From: Chitinophagaceae bacterium
GTDB lineage: Bacteria > Bacteroidota > Bacteroidia > Chitinophagales > Chitinophagaceae
DNA: 48,094 nucleotides
NCBI GenBank assembly: GCA_947459295.1
Contig: CANHCY010000013.1
Span: 1 to 48,094 of the forward strand
Reading direction: 5' to 3'
A program made the position numbers and the translations under genes. The notes under the pieces are model-generated. The model was not told the DNA's origin, ran no database searches, and saw only the letters and a program-made list of their open reading frames with translations. Of this stretch, positions 24,481 to 32,377 are shown piece after piece (positions within the stretch are counted from its first letter, which is position 1; every line of letters begins with the position of its first letter).

Positions 24481-25836
24481 ATGAAGGTCCATTTTATTTC
24501 TATTGGAGGAAGTGTTATGCATCAATTGGCCATTGCATTACAAGGTAAGGGCTACCGGGTTACAGGAACTGACGACGAGATTTTTGAGCCCGCGCTCACG
24601 CATTTGAGAGATAAAGGACTGTTACCCAATGCTTTTGGTTGGCAACCGGGCCTTATAACCCCAGATTTGGACGCCGTTATTTTGGGTATGCACGCTAAGG
24701 CCGATAATCCAGAACTGTTAAAAGCACAGGAACTGGGCTTATCCATTTATTCCTTCCCTGAGTATATTTTCCACGAAAGCCAGCAAAAAAAGCGGGTAGT
24801 TGTGGGTGGAAGCCATGGTAAAACAACCACCACTAGCATGATTATGCATGTACTCAAAACATGCCATCAAGACTTTGATTACCTCGTGGGTGCCAAACTT
24901 GCAGGGTTTGATCAGTCCGTTAAAATTACAAATGCCCCAACCATCGTTTGTGAGGGGGATGAATATTTAGCAAGTGCACTCCTTAGACAACCTAAGTTTC
25001 ACTTTTTGTTTCCCCATGTTGCTATTTTAACAGGCATTGCCTGGGATCATATTAATGTGTTTCCAACTTTCGAATTTTATTTAGAACAGTTTGTGCTATT
25101 CATGAATAAAATTGAAGCGGGCGGTGTACTCATTTATAATGAAACGGATGAAGTGCTAAATAAGTTGGTGCTTTCAAATAAACGAGATAATATTAGATAC
25201 ATTCCATACAAAGTGCCTGTACATCAAATCACCAATGGTCAAACGTATGTTACAATTGATGGGGCAGAAGGACCATTAAGTGTTTTTGGTGATCATAATT
25301 TATTGAACATGCAAGCGGCTTATTATGCTTGCGCCGAATTAGGCATTGCTGCTAAAGATTTTGTGCATGCCATGGCTAATTTTACGGGTGCTTCAAAAAG
25401 ACTCGAGCTGTTGGCAAGTAATGCGCACTGTAATATTTACAGAGATTTTGCGCATGCGCCTAGTAAGGTAATTGCTACTATTGAAGCGGTGAAACAACAG
25501 TTTCCTTCCAGAAAATTAATAGGTGTATTAGAACTGCATACCTACAGTAGCCTCAATAAAGAATTTATGCATCAGTATAAAGGGGCGCTAGAAAAAACAG
25601 ATACGGCTGTTGTTTTTTATTCGAAGCATGCGCTGCAAATTAAAGGTCTTCCTGAACTTCCTGAAAGCTATGTTGTAGAAGGGTTTGATAAAAATGGACT
25701 GCTTGTTATGACAGATAAAACAGTATTAGAAGACTGGCTTCGTGCACAAGATTATTCCAACGCCAATTTAGTATTAATGAGTAGTGGTAATTATGATGGA
25801 ATTGATTTACCTTCCTTTGCTCCAACTTTAATTTAA
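24481..25836 (+). CDS. mpl: UDP-MurNAc tripeptide ligase Mpl
   Basis: A 451-residue Mur-ligase family enzyme that attaches recycled L-Ala-gamma-D-Glu-meso-DAP to UDP-MurNAc. The Rossmann-like start (HFISIGGSVMHQLA) is followed by the P-loop GSHGKTTTT (110-118) and the Mur domain signature LTGIAWDHINVFPT near 181-194. The segment around RDFAHAPSK corresponds to the conserved DYAHHP of the family. It works with other recycling enzymes; the NamZ-like hydrolase about 9 kb away could supply fragments. It is followed 8 bases later by the exonuclease gene. Confidence 0.92.
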   Translation: MKVHFISIGGSVMHQLAIALQGKGYRVTGTDDEIFEPALTHLRDKGLLPNAFGWQPGLITPDLDAVILGMHAKADNPELLKAQELGLSIYSFPEYIFHESQQKKRVVVGGSHGKTTTTSMIMHVLKTCHQDFDYLVGAKLAGFDQSVKITNAPTIVCEGDEYLASALLRQPKFHFLFPHVAILTGIAWDHINVFPTFEFYLEQFVLFMNKIEAGGVLIYNETDEVLNKLVLSNKRDNIRYIPYKVPVHQITNGQTYVTIDGAEGPLSVFGDHNLLNMQAAYYACAELGIAAKDFVHAMANFTGASKRLELLASNAHCNIYRDFAHAPSKVIATIEAVKQQFPSRKLIGVLELHTYSSLNKEFMHQYKGALEKTDTAVVFYSKHALQIKGLPELPESYVVEGFDKNGLLVMTDKTVLEDWLRAQDYSNANLVLMSSGNYDGIDLPSFAPTLI

Positions 25837-25844
25837 CAACGATT

Positions 25845-26615
25845 ATGAAATTGCAATTAACTAGACCCATCGCATTTATTGATTTAGAAACGACGGGCGT
25901 TACCGTAAGCACAGACAGAATTGTAGAAATTGCAATTGTGAAAATTAGTCCAGACGGCACTAAAGTTATTAAAAGAAAATTAGTAAACCCACTTATGCCA
26001 ATTCCGGCAGGAGCATCTGCGGTGCATGGTATTTCTGATGAGATGGTAAAGGATGCGCCAACATTTAAGCAAATTGCCAACGAAGTCAAACAATTTTTAG
26101 AAAATTGTGATTTGGGTGGTTATAATAGTAACCGGTTTGATATACCTATGCTCATCGAAGAATTTTTAAGGGCGGGTATCGAGTTTTCTATCGAAGGCAT
26201 AAAACTGGTGGATGTTCAAAAAGTATTTCACATGATGGAGCAGCGTACTTTAAGTGCTGCATATAAATTTTATTGTTCTAAAGTATTAGAAGGGGCACAT
26301 GGTGCAGAAGCTGATGCTACAGCAACATGGGAAGTACTCGAAGCGCAACTTGATAGATATCCGCAATTAGGTGACACCGTAGAAAGTATTTTAAAAATTA
26401 CTGGCGAAGAGGATATTGTAGATTTTGCGCGCCGTTTTATAAAAGTGAACGGTATTGAAATATTTAATTTTGGAAAGCACAAGGGCAAGCCTGTTACCCA
26501 GGTTTTAAAAGAAGAGCCCCAATATTACGACTGGATGATGAAAGGTGATTTTGCCATGAACACCAAGCAAAAGCTAACCGAGATTTTGAACAGAACCATC
26601 GTAACAAAAGCTTAA
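25845..26615 (+). CDS. DEDDh 3'-5' exonuclease (DnaQ family)
   Basis: A 256-residue nuclease. The acidic catalytic set is Asp13/Glu15 in FIDLETTG, Asp99 in NRFDIPML and His152/Asp157 in AHGAEAD. The C-terminal part (about 205-256) carries a small domain with FNFGKHKGKPVTQV, often found fused to such exonucleases and in DUF3820-type proteins. It is larger than a minimal epsilon subunit and its substrate is unknown. Translated from an ATG eight bases after mpl, so an operon with it is likely. Confidence 0.9.
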   Translation: MKLQLTRPIAFIDLETTGVTVSTDRIVEIAIVKISPDGTKVIKRKLVNPLMPIPAGASAVHGISDEMVKDAPTFKQIANEVKQFLENCDLGGYNSNRFDIPMLIEEFLRAGIEFSIEGIKLVDVQKVFHMMEQRTLSAAYKFYCSKVLEGAHGAEADATATWEVLEAQLDRYPQLGDTVESILKITGEEDIVDFARRFIKVNGIEIFNFGKHKGKPVTQVLKEEPQYYDWMMKGDFAMNTKQKLTEILNRTIVTKA

Positions 26616-26671
26616 ACTAGCTATTTTAACCTTTATAGGTAGTATTTTACCGGAATTAACCCTGATTTACA

Positions 26672-26706
26672 TAGCTAATCCGATTTTCTTTTATATAAAT
26701 CGGCTA
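26672..26706. repeat. Inverted repeat upstream of the mannosyltransferase gene
   Basis: CCGATTT (26680-26686) is repeated inverted as AAATCGG (26697-26703), with outer TAG/CTA pairing. It lies 39 bases before the mannosyltransferase start and has no T-run, so a terminator is unlikely. It could be a leader hairpin or protein-binding site. Confidence 0.35.
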
Positions 26707-26744
26707 GTATTTGTATTTTAGCCTTTACACATACCCCCTGGAAC

Positions 26745-27488
26745 TTGGAAAAATTAGTTATTATACCAACCTACAACGAGCGTGAAAATATTGCGGCAAT
26801 TATTGCTGCTGTATTTGACTTGAACGCAGGTTATCATATTTTAATTATTGATGACGGATCTCCTGATGGAACAGCTGCTATTGTTGAGGATTTAATGAAA
26901 GTACATGAGGGGCAATTATTTATTGAAAAGCGTTCTGGTAAATTAGGACTTGGTACCGCCTATATCCATGGATTTAAATGGGCACTCGCAAAAGGCTATC
27001 AATATATTTTTGAAATGGACGCCGACTTTTCGCATAGTCCTTCCGATTTAGAAAGGTTGTATGCCGCTTGTAATATTATTGGTGCCGATGTTGCCGTAGG
27101 TAGTAGATATGTAAAAGGTGGTCGTACCGAAAACTGGCCTTTGGATAGACATATTTACAGTAAGGGTGGAGCTTTTTACACAAAGCTCATTACCTGGCTT
27201 CCAGTGAACGACCCAACTGCAGGTTTTGTTTGTTATAAAAGAAAAGTATTAGAGACTATTAATTTAGACGAAATAAAATTTGTGGGCTATGCATTTCAAA
27301 TTGAAATGAAATTTAGTGCCTGGAAATTAGGATTTAAAATTATTGAAGTACCCATCACTTTTGTTGACCGTAAAATTGGTCAGAGCAAAATGAGTAAGGG
27401 TATTATCAAAGAAGGCGTTTTAGGCGTTTTAAAAATGCAGTGGGAGAGTTTATTTCACCATTATGCAGATAGGCTTCGAAAAAAATAA
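26745..27488 (+). CDS. Polyprenol monophosphomannose synthase
   Basis: A 247-residue GT2 glycosyltransferase of the dolichol-phosphate mannose synthase type, transferring mannose (or another sugar) from GDP-sugar to polyprenol phosphate at the cytoplasmic membrane face. Motifs: IIPTYNEREN near 6-15, DDGSPDGT near 39-46, DADFSHSP near 93-100 and the metal/acceptor region SRYVKGG and AGFVCYKR. The start is TTG at 26745; no ATG precedes it in frame with a plausible leader. No membrane segments at the C-terminus, unlike some relatives. The EamA transporter gene starts two bases after its stop. Confidence 0.88.
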   Translation: MEKLVIIPTYNERENIAAIIAAVFDLNAGYHILIIDDGSPDGTAAIVEDLMKVHEGQLFIEKRSGKLGLGTAYIHGFKWALAKGYQYIFEMDADFSHSPSDLERLYAACNIIGADVAVGSRYVKGGRTENWPLDRHIYSKGGAFYTKLITWLPVNDPTAGFVCYKRKVLETINLDEIKFVGYAFQIEMKFSAWKLGFKIIEVPITFVDRKIGQSKMSKGIIKEGVLGVLKMQWESLFHHYADRLRKK

Positions 27489-27490
27489 CT

Positions 27491-28354
27491 GTGAGAAAAG
27501 CCTTACTTCAACTTCATGCATCTGTTTTTTTGGCCGGCTTTACCGGCATTTTAGGCGTACTCATTGAGTTAAATGAGGGCTTATTGGTTTGGTACCGTAT
27601 GGCTATTACCGTATTGACTTTGTTGGCAATTTTAGTACTTAGTAAAAAATGGCAAAACTTGCCTTTTGCACAAGTGAAAAAATTATTTGGCATTGGTATG
27701 CTCATTGCTATGCACTGGGTATTTTTTTATGGTAGTATAAAAATGGCCAATGTGTCGATTGGACTTGTTTGTGTAGCAGGAGCTGGCATATTTACCGCTT
27801 TACTAGAACCTATTATTTTAAAAGTAAAAATCAAGTGGCCCGAAGTAGCGCTTGGTGCACTCAGTTTACTGGGCATTATTTTGATTTTCAAATTTGATGC
27901 GCGTTACAGACTTGGTATTGGACTGGGTATTGTGTCTGCGATCTTGGCTTCTATATTTTCTGTACTGAATAAAAAAGAAGTAGACAAGCAGCCTGCACAA
28001 ATGATGATGGTATATGAATTAACCGGCGGGCTTTTTTTGTTAACCCTACTGATGCCATTTTACTTGAATTATTTTAATGTAGCTAAAGTGTTTCCTAGCT
28101 TATCAGATATAGGATGGCTACTTATTTTAAGTTGGCTGTGTACCGTTGTTGCCATGGATTTAATACTCCAAGCACTTAAAAAAGTATCTGCATTTACGCA
28201 AAACCTAACGCTTAATCTAGAACCTGTTTATGGGATCTTACTTGCTTTTTTGGTGTATCAAGAAAACAAACAATTAGGACCTAGTTTTTATTTAGGCATT
28301 TCTTGTATTGTGGTTTCGGTGGTTTTCCAAGTAGTAAGAGCCTCAAAGTCTTGA
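27491..28354 (+). CDS. EamA/DMT family transporter
   Basis: A 287-residue integral membrane protein with about ten hydrophobic helices and two EamA repeats (roughly 5-135 and 145-283), each with the typical small-residue-rich helices. Drug/metabolite transporter members move amino acids, nucleotide sugars or other metabolites; no substrate can be assigned. It starts with GTG at 27491, two bases after the mannosyltransferase stop, so the genes are coupled. Its last 67 bases overlap the end of the convergent sulfatase. Confidence 0.88.
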   Translation: MRKALLQLHASVFLAGFTGILGVLIELNEGLLVWYRMAITVLTLLAILVLSKKWQNLPFAQVKKLFGIGMLIAMHWVFFYGSIKMANVSIGLVCVAGAGIFTALLEPIILKVKIKWPEVALGALSLLGIILIFKFDARYRLGIGLGIVSAILASIFSVLNKKEVDKQPAQMMMVYELTGGLFLLTLLMPFYLNYFNVAKVFPSLSDIGWLLILSWLCTVVAMDLILQALKKVSAFTQNLTLNLEPVYGILLAFLVYQENKQLGPSFYLGISCIVVSVVFQVVRASKS

Positions 28355-29880
28355 TAGTGTTCCATCAAATCTTTTAATTCCTTTTTTAGCGACTCAATTG
28401 TTGTCGCATAGGAAGGATCATTAATGAGATTCTTCATTTCGGCAGGGTCTTTTTGCAAATCAAATAATTCCCAATTATTGTGCGGTCCATAAAAGCGTAT
28501 GAGCTTATACCTAGTCGTACGAACACCAAAATGTGGTGCTACATGGTGCGGCTGTGGATACTCGTAATAGTGATAGTACATGGAACTACGCCAGGTTGCA
28601 GCAAATGATTTTTTAGCAGCCGTGCTTCCTTTTGCTACTAGTGGTAAAAAGCTTTTCCCTTGCATATCTGAAGGCGTTTGAATGCCAGCAATATTTAAAA
28701 TAGTAGGCGCAAAATCAATATTGACAATCATTTCTTGCAGTGTTGTACCAGGTTTTATCTGACCCGGATAACGCATAACAAACGGGGTTCTTAAACTTTC
28801 TTCGTACATAAACCTTTTGTCAAACCATCCATGTTCGCCCATGTAAAATCCCTGATCAGATGCGTAAATAACAACCGTATTTTCATCTAATTGATTCGCC
28901 GCTAAATAGTCTAGTATTTTTCCAATACCTCTATCTAATGATTTTGCTGTGGCCAGATAATCTTTGAGGTATCTTTCAAATTTAAATTTGAGAAGTGCAG
29001 CACTATCATTTTTTACTGCTTCGTACTGTTTGGAAATTTCTGTGTAATATTTTTTGTAAGCTGCTTTTTGTGTAGGGTCGAGTCTAGCAAACATACCAGG
29101 GCCTACTTTATCCCAGTTTACATTAATTTTTAAATCGTCTTGTAGCACCATGGTTTTATCGACAGTCATGTCCTGTAAGCGCGCCGCTTCACGTCCATTG
29201 TATTTGTCATTAAAGTTGTCAGGATATGGAAAATCGATATTGTCAAAAGCGCCAAGGTCTTCTACGTCAGGCATCCAGTTGCGGTGTGTAGCTTTTTCAC
29301 CCACTACTAAAAAGAAAGGTTTACTGGTGTCCCTTTTATCTAACCAGCTCTTAGAAAATTCGGTAATTAAATTAGTGGTATAGCCCTTGTACGACGTAGT
29401 ATCGTTTGGCATATTAATAAAGTTCGGTTGAAAATACTGGCCCTGGTCTGGAAGTATTCTAAAAAAGTCAAAGCCCGATGGAAGTGTTTGCAAATGCCAT
29501 TTGCCAATCCAAGCAGTTTGATACTCTTTTTGTTTTAGCAATTTTTGAACCTGCTGCTGATTGCCATCAAAAAATCTACGCGGTCCATTGTCCTTTAAAC
29601 CGTTGATGTGGTTGTATTTTCCGGTTAATAAAACAGCCCTGCTGGGAGCGCAAATAGAGTTGGTTACAAATGCATTTTTTGCAATCATACCTTCTTTAGC
29701 AATACGGTCTATATTGGGTGTTTGCATCAGGCTTTTGCCATATGCACTAATGGTTTGCTGGGTATGGTCGTCCGAAAAAATGACAATGATATTGGGTGGC
29801 TTACTGCTGCTTTTTTGAGCATGTAATAGGCTACTGCAAAAGAGTGTTGTAGCAAATAAAAATGCAATTTGTTTTTTCAT
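28288..29880 (-). CDS. Exported sulfatase (type I)
   Basis: A 530-residue enzyme with a signal peptide (about 1-22, ending LLHAQ). The formylglycine motif is Cys77 in CAPSRAVLLTGKY, preceded by the metal-binding FSDDHT (35-40). The second metal motif is IYASDQGFYMGEHGWFDKR near 337-355. The C-terminal DUF4976-like segment is typical of sulfatases acting on sulfated carbohydrates. Substrate is unknown. Cys77 must be matured to formylglycine by a separate enzyme that is not visible here. Last gene in the SMP-30/sulfatase/sulfatase run; the final 22 residues are encoded opposite the EamA gene. Confidence 0.93.
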   Translation of the reverse strand: MKKQIAFLFATTLFCSSLLHAQKSSSKPPNIIVIFSDDHTQQTISAYGKSLMQTPNIDRIAKEGMIAKNAFVTNSICAPSRAVLLTGKYNHINGLKDNGPRRFFDGNQQQVQKLLKQKEYQTAWIGKWHLQTLPSGFDFFRILPDQGQYFQPNFINMPNDTTSYKGYTTNLITEFSKSWLDKRDTSKPFFLVVGEKATHRNWMPDVEDLGAFDNIDFPYPDNFNDKYNGREAARLQDMTVDKTMVLQDDLKINVNWDKVGPGMFARLDPTQKAAYKKYYTEISKQYEAVKNDSAALLKFKFERYLKDYLATAKSLDRGIGKILDYLAANQLDENTVVIYASDQGFYMGEHGWFDKRFMYEESLRTPFVMRYPGQIKPGTTLQEMIVNIDFAPTILNIAGIQTPSDMQGKSFLPLVAKGSTAAKKSFAATWRSSMYYHYYEYPQPHHVAPHFGVRTTRYKLIRFYGPHNNWELFDLQKDPAEMKNLINDPSYATTIESLKKELKDLMEHYQDFEALTTWKTTETTIQEMPK

Positions 29881-29891
29881 AGAATATAGTA

Positions 29892-31346
29892 TTAGCTCCC
29901 AAAACTTTTTTGGTTGGGTAATCGCCCCCAGTCTGGTAAATCAATATTTAAATGATCATGCTTTTCTTGCATTTCTTTTTTTAGTGCTGCACGCATCTTG
30001 GTAATTTTTACTTGCATGTCAGGGTTTGCCGCCAAATTATTGATTTCGTAAGGGTCTTTATGTAAATCAAATAATTGTGTGGTAAGTACCCCCTTAACAT
30101 TGTAAACAATGAGTTTAAATCCATCTGAGGTTTTTATGCTCCTGCTCCAATGTCCGTACACATTATAAATTTGTGTTCTGATATTTGCCCCCGGGTTTTT
30201 AATAGCAGGCATTAAACTAACTGCTTCTACACTACTTGGTTTTTGGATATTCAGGTATTCGTAAATAGTGGGGTTGATATCACTCAAATAGGTAAATCCA
30301 TTATTTTTTTTGTTGACAGGTATGCCAGGCCCTGCCATAATTAGTGGTACGCGAATACTATGTTCGTATAAATTTTGTTTGCCTAGTAACCCGTGCTGTC
30401 CAACGGCTAGTCCATTGTCGCCGGCAAAAACAATCAGTGTTTTACTTGCTAAGCCCGATGCTTCAAGTGCCGCAAGAATCTGGCCTAACTGTGCATCTAG
30501 TTCCGACACCATGCCATAGTAATGTGCAATTTCTTTTTTAACAGCTTCTGGGGTTCGGGGATGCGGTAATAACATTTCATCTCTGACCGCTAAATCGCCA
30601 TTATCAAAGGGATGGTTCGGTAAAAAATTAGGTGGCAGGTTAATAGTGTCAGGATTGTACCAAGCGTCGTATTTGGTGGGAGGGGTTCGGGGATCGTGTG
30701 GAGAGGTGAGTGCTACATAACAAAAAAACGGCTGCTCTTTTGCTTTTTTACTTTTCAAAAATTGAATAGCAGTACCCGCATAAAGTTCGGTACTAAACGT
30801 GTCGCTCTTCCAACTATTTTTTGGGTCGAATACGCCGGTAGGGTCAAAATTATTTACTGTTGGATGAAACTGACCACCATTATTTTCGAAGTGCATGCCG
30901 CCAAAAAATATATGACCACCATCATTAAAAAAACGGTGATGTGAAGCTTTATCAGAATGCCATTTACCGGTATGAAAAGTAGTGTAGCCTTTTTGTTGTA
31001 GTACTTCTGGAAGCCCTATTAAACTATCTGGGATTTTACCGCCATCGCCAGGGAGCCTGTTTACGTACCTGCCCGTTAGTAGCATTACGCGGCTTGGTAT
31101 GCATACGGCGCCTTGGTGTCCGCCCATTACGTGTGCCTGCGTAAAAGTGAGGCCCCTCGCTACTAGTTTATCTAGGTTGGGTGTTTTGATTTGCTTGTTG
31201 CCCAGTGCATGTATGGTGGCAAAACTTTGATCGTCCGAATAGATGATGAGTACATTTTTTGCCCGCTGCACTTGGGATTTTTGCGCGGCCGTGGCCGCGC
31301 AAAAAAATCCGAACACCATTACACTAAAAATATATTTAAATCGCAT
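29892..31346 (-). CDS. Exported sulfatase (type I)
   Basis: A 484-residue enzyme with a signal peptide (about 1-21). The active-site motif is Cys82 in CIPSRVMLLTGRY; metal ligands are in YSDDQS (36-41) and FAGDNGLAVGQHGLLGK near 308. It is a paralogue of the downstream sulfatase but clearly diverged, so the two probably act on different linkages. Eleven bases separate the two genes, and 12 bases separate it from the SMP-30-like gene, making one operon. No SusCD, glycosidase or sulfatase-maturation gene is adjacent. Confidence 0.93.
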   Translation of the reverse strand: MRFKYIFSVMVFGFFCAATAAQKSQVQRAKNVLIIYSDDQSFATIHALGNKQIKTPNLDKLVARGLTFTQAHVMGGHQGAVCIPSRVMLLTGRYVNRLPGDGGKIPDSLIGLPEVLQQKGYTTFHTGKWHSDKASHHRFFNDGGHIFFGGMHFENNGGQFHPTVNNFDPTGVFDPKNSWKSDTFSTELYAGTAIQFLKSKKAKEQPFFCYVALTSPHDPRTPPTKYDAWYNPDTINLPPNFLPNHPFDNGDLAVRDEMLLPHPRTPEAVKKEIAHYYGMVSELDAQLGQILAALEASGLASKTLIVFAGDNGLAVGQHGLLGKQNLYEHSIRVPLIMAGPGIPVNKKNNGFTYLSDINPTIYEYLNIQKPSSVEAVSLMPAIKNPGANIRTQIYNVYGHWSRSIKTSDGFKLIVYNVKGVLTTQLFDLHKDPYEINNLAANPDMQVKITKMRAALKKEMQEKHDHLNIDLPDWGRLPNQKSFGS

Positions 31347-31358
31347 GCTGCTATTAAC

Positions 31359-32195
31359 TTATTGAATTTGTAACTGATACGCTACCACATTATTTTTTAA
31401 AAAGGTAGGGACATAAATGATTTTCTTTTTTGCGTCGTAGCCAATATCTGCGCTGTTTATTTTTTCTGATCTTGTATCAAATAAAGTTACTTTTTGCGCG
31501 CCAGCTACTACATAATAAACAATGCCATTCCAGCAGCTAATCAGATACTGATTGGGCGCAACTCTTTCGATGCCATCGGTACTTGGATCCATACCATCCA
31601 TTATTTTAGAAATGGCGCCACCTGGTGTTACAGATAATAATGATCCTCTGTCTAAAATTAGGAGTTGATCTTCGATGCTCAAAAGTCCATTGGGCCCTTG
31701 CAGATTTTCAACTTCTATGGTTACTTGGTTGTTTTCAAATCGGTGCACTTTTCCGGTTCTACTATCGGATACAAATACAGCGCCATTATTATTGACGGTT
31801 ACGTCATTTAAAAAAACAGATCCTTCTACCTTAATTTTATTTTTAATAACACCTTTTTTGATATCTATGACAACAAGCTCTGTCAAATCTGCAACATAGA
31901 GTTCTTGCTTGTATTTGGCCATGCCTTTTGGAGCATTTAATCCGGTAACCCATTCCAGATTTATAGGCGTGCCTGTTTTTGATAATTTACTAATACTTCC
32001 TTTACCATCTTTACCATTTGATGCGCCATCAATATTGGAAACCCAAATGCAATTTTCTTTGTCATCTAATAGTACCGATTCTGGTACTTTTAAAATGGTG
32101 TCGGTAGACCAAAGTTTTTGAACGGTTGCTTTTTGAGCATTTAGGCTCGCGAAAACAGTGATCATAAGCGCTAAAGAAAGTATTATTTTTTTCAT
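31359..32195 (-). CDS. Exported SMP-30/gluconolactonase-like beta-propeller protein
   Basis: A 278-residue protein with a signal peptide (about 1-20). The repeats WVSNIDG, YVADLTELVVIDI, VFVSDSRTGKVHRFEN, LLILDRGSLLSVTPGG and ISCWNGIVYYV follow the six-bladed SMP-30/NHL pattern. The Ca-site residues of true gluconolactonases are not fully recognisable, so lactonase activity is a guess. It is the first gene of the operon with two sulfatases, and could act on a sugar lactone or just bind a ligand. Confidence 0.8.
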   Translation of the reverse strand: MKKIILSLALMITVFASLNAQKATVQKLWSTDTILKVPESVLLDDKENCIWVSNIDGASNGKDGKGSISKLSKTGTPINLEWVTGLNAPKGMAKYKQELYVADLTELVVIDIKKGVIKNKIKVEGSVFLNDVTVNNNGAVFVSDSRTGKVHRFENNQVTIEVENLQGPNGLLSIEDQLLILDRGSLLSVTPGGAISKIMDGMDPSTDGIERVAPNQYLISCWNGIVYYVVAGAQKVTLFDTRSEKINSADIGYDAKKKIIYVPTFLKNNVVAYQLQIQ

Positions 32196-32377
32196 AGAAA
32201 AGGTTTGTGCAAGAAAGTTAAAGAAAATTAGGGGTCTGCCATTTGCTTTTTACCGACGAAGCCTCTTTTTGTTCATTTATGGGTATAAAATGTAGAATAC
32301 GCCTATTGGTAATTATGCATTTGTGCTCAATCACGTATTAAATTGCTATTCTATTTGAAACTATTCAATGCTTTTTT

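Noticed and set aside
29892..31346. Sulfatase pair as a recent tandem duplication
   Set aside because: The two proteins share only catalytic motifs and differ in length and most residues, so duplication is old or they were acquired separately.
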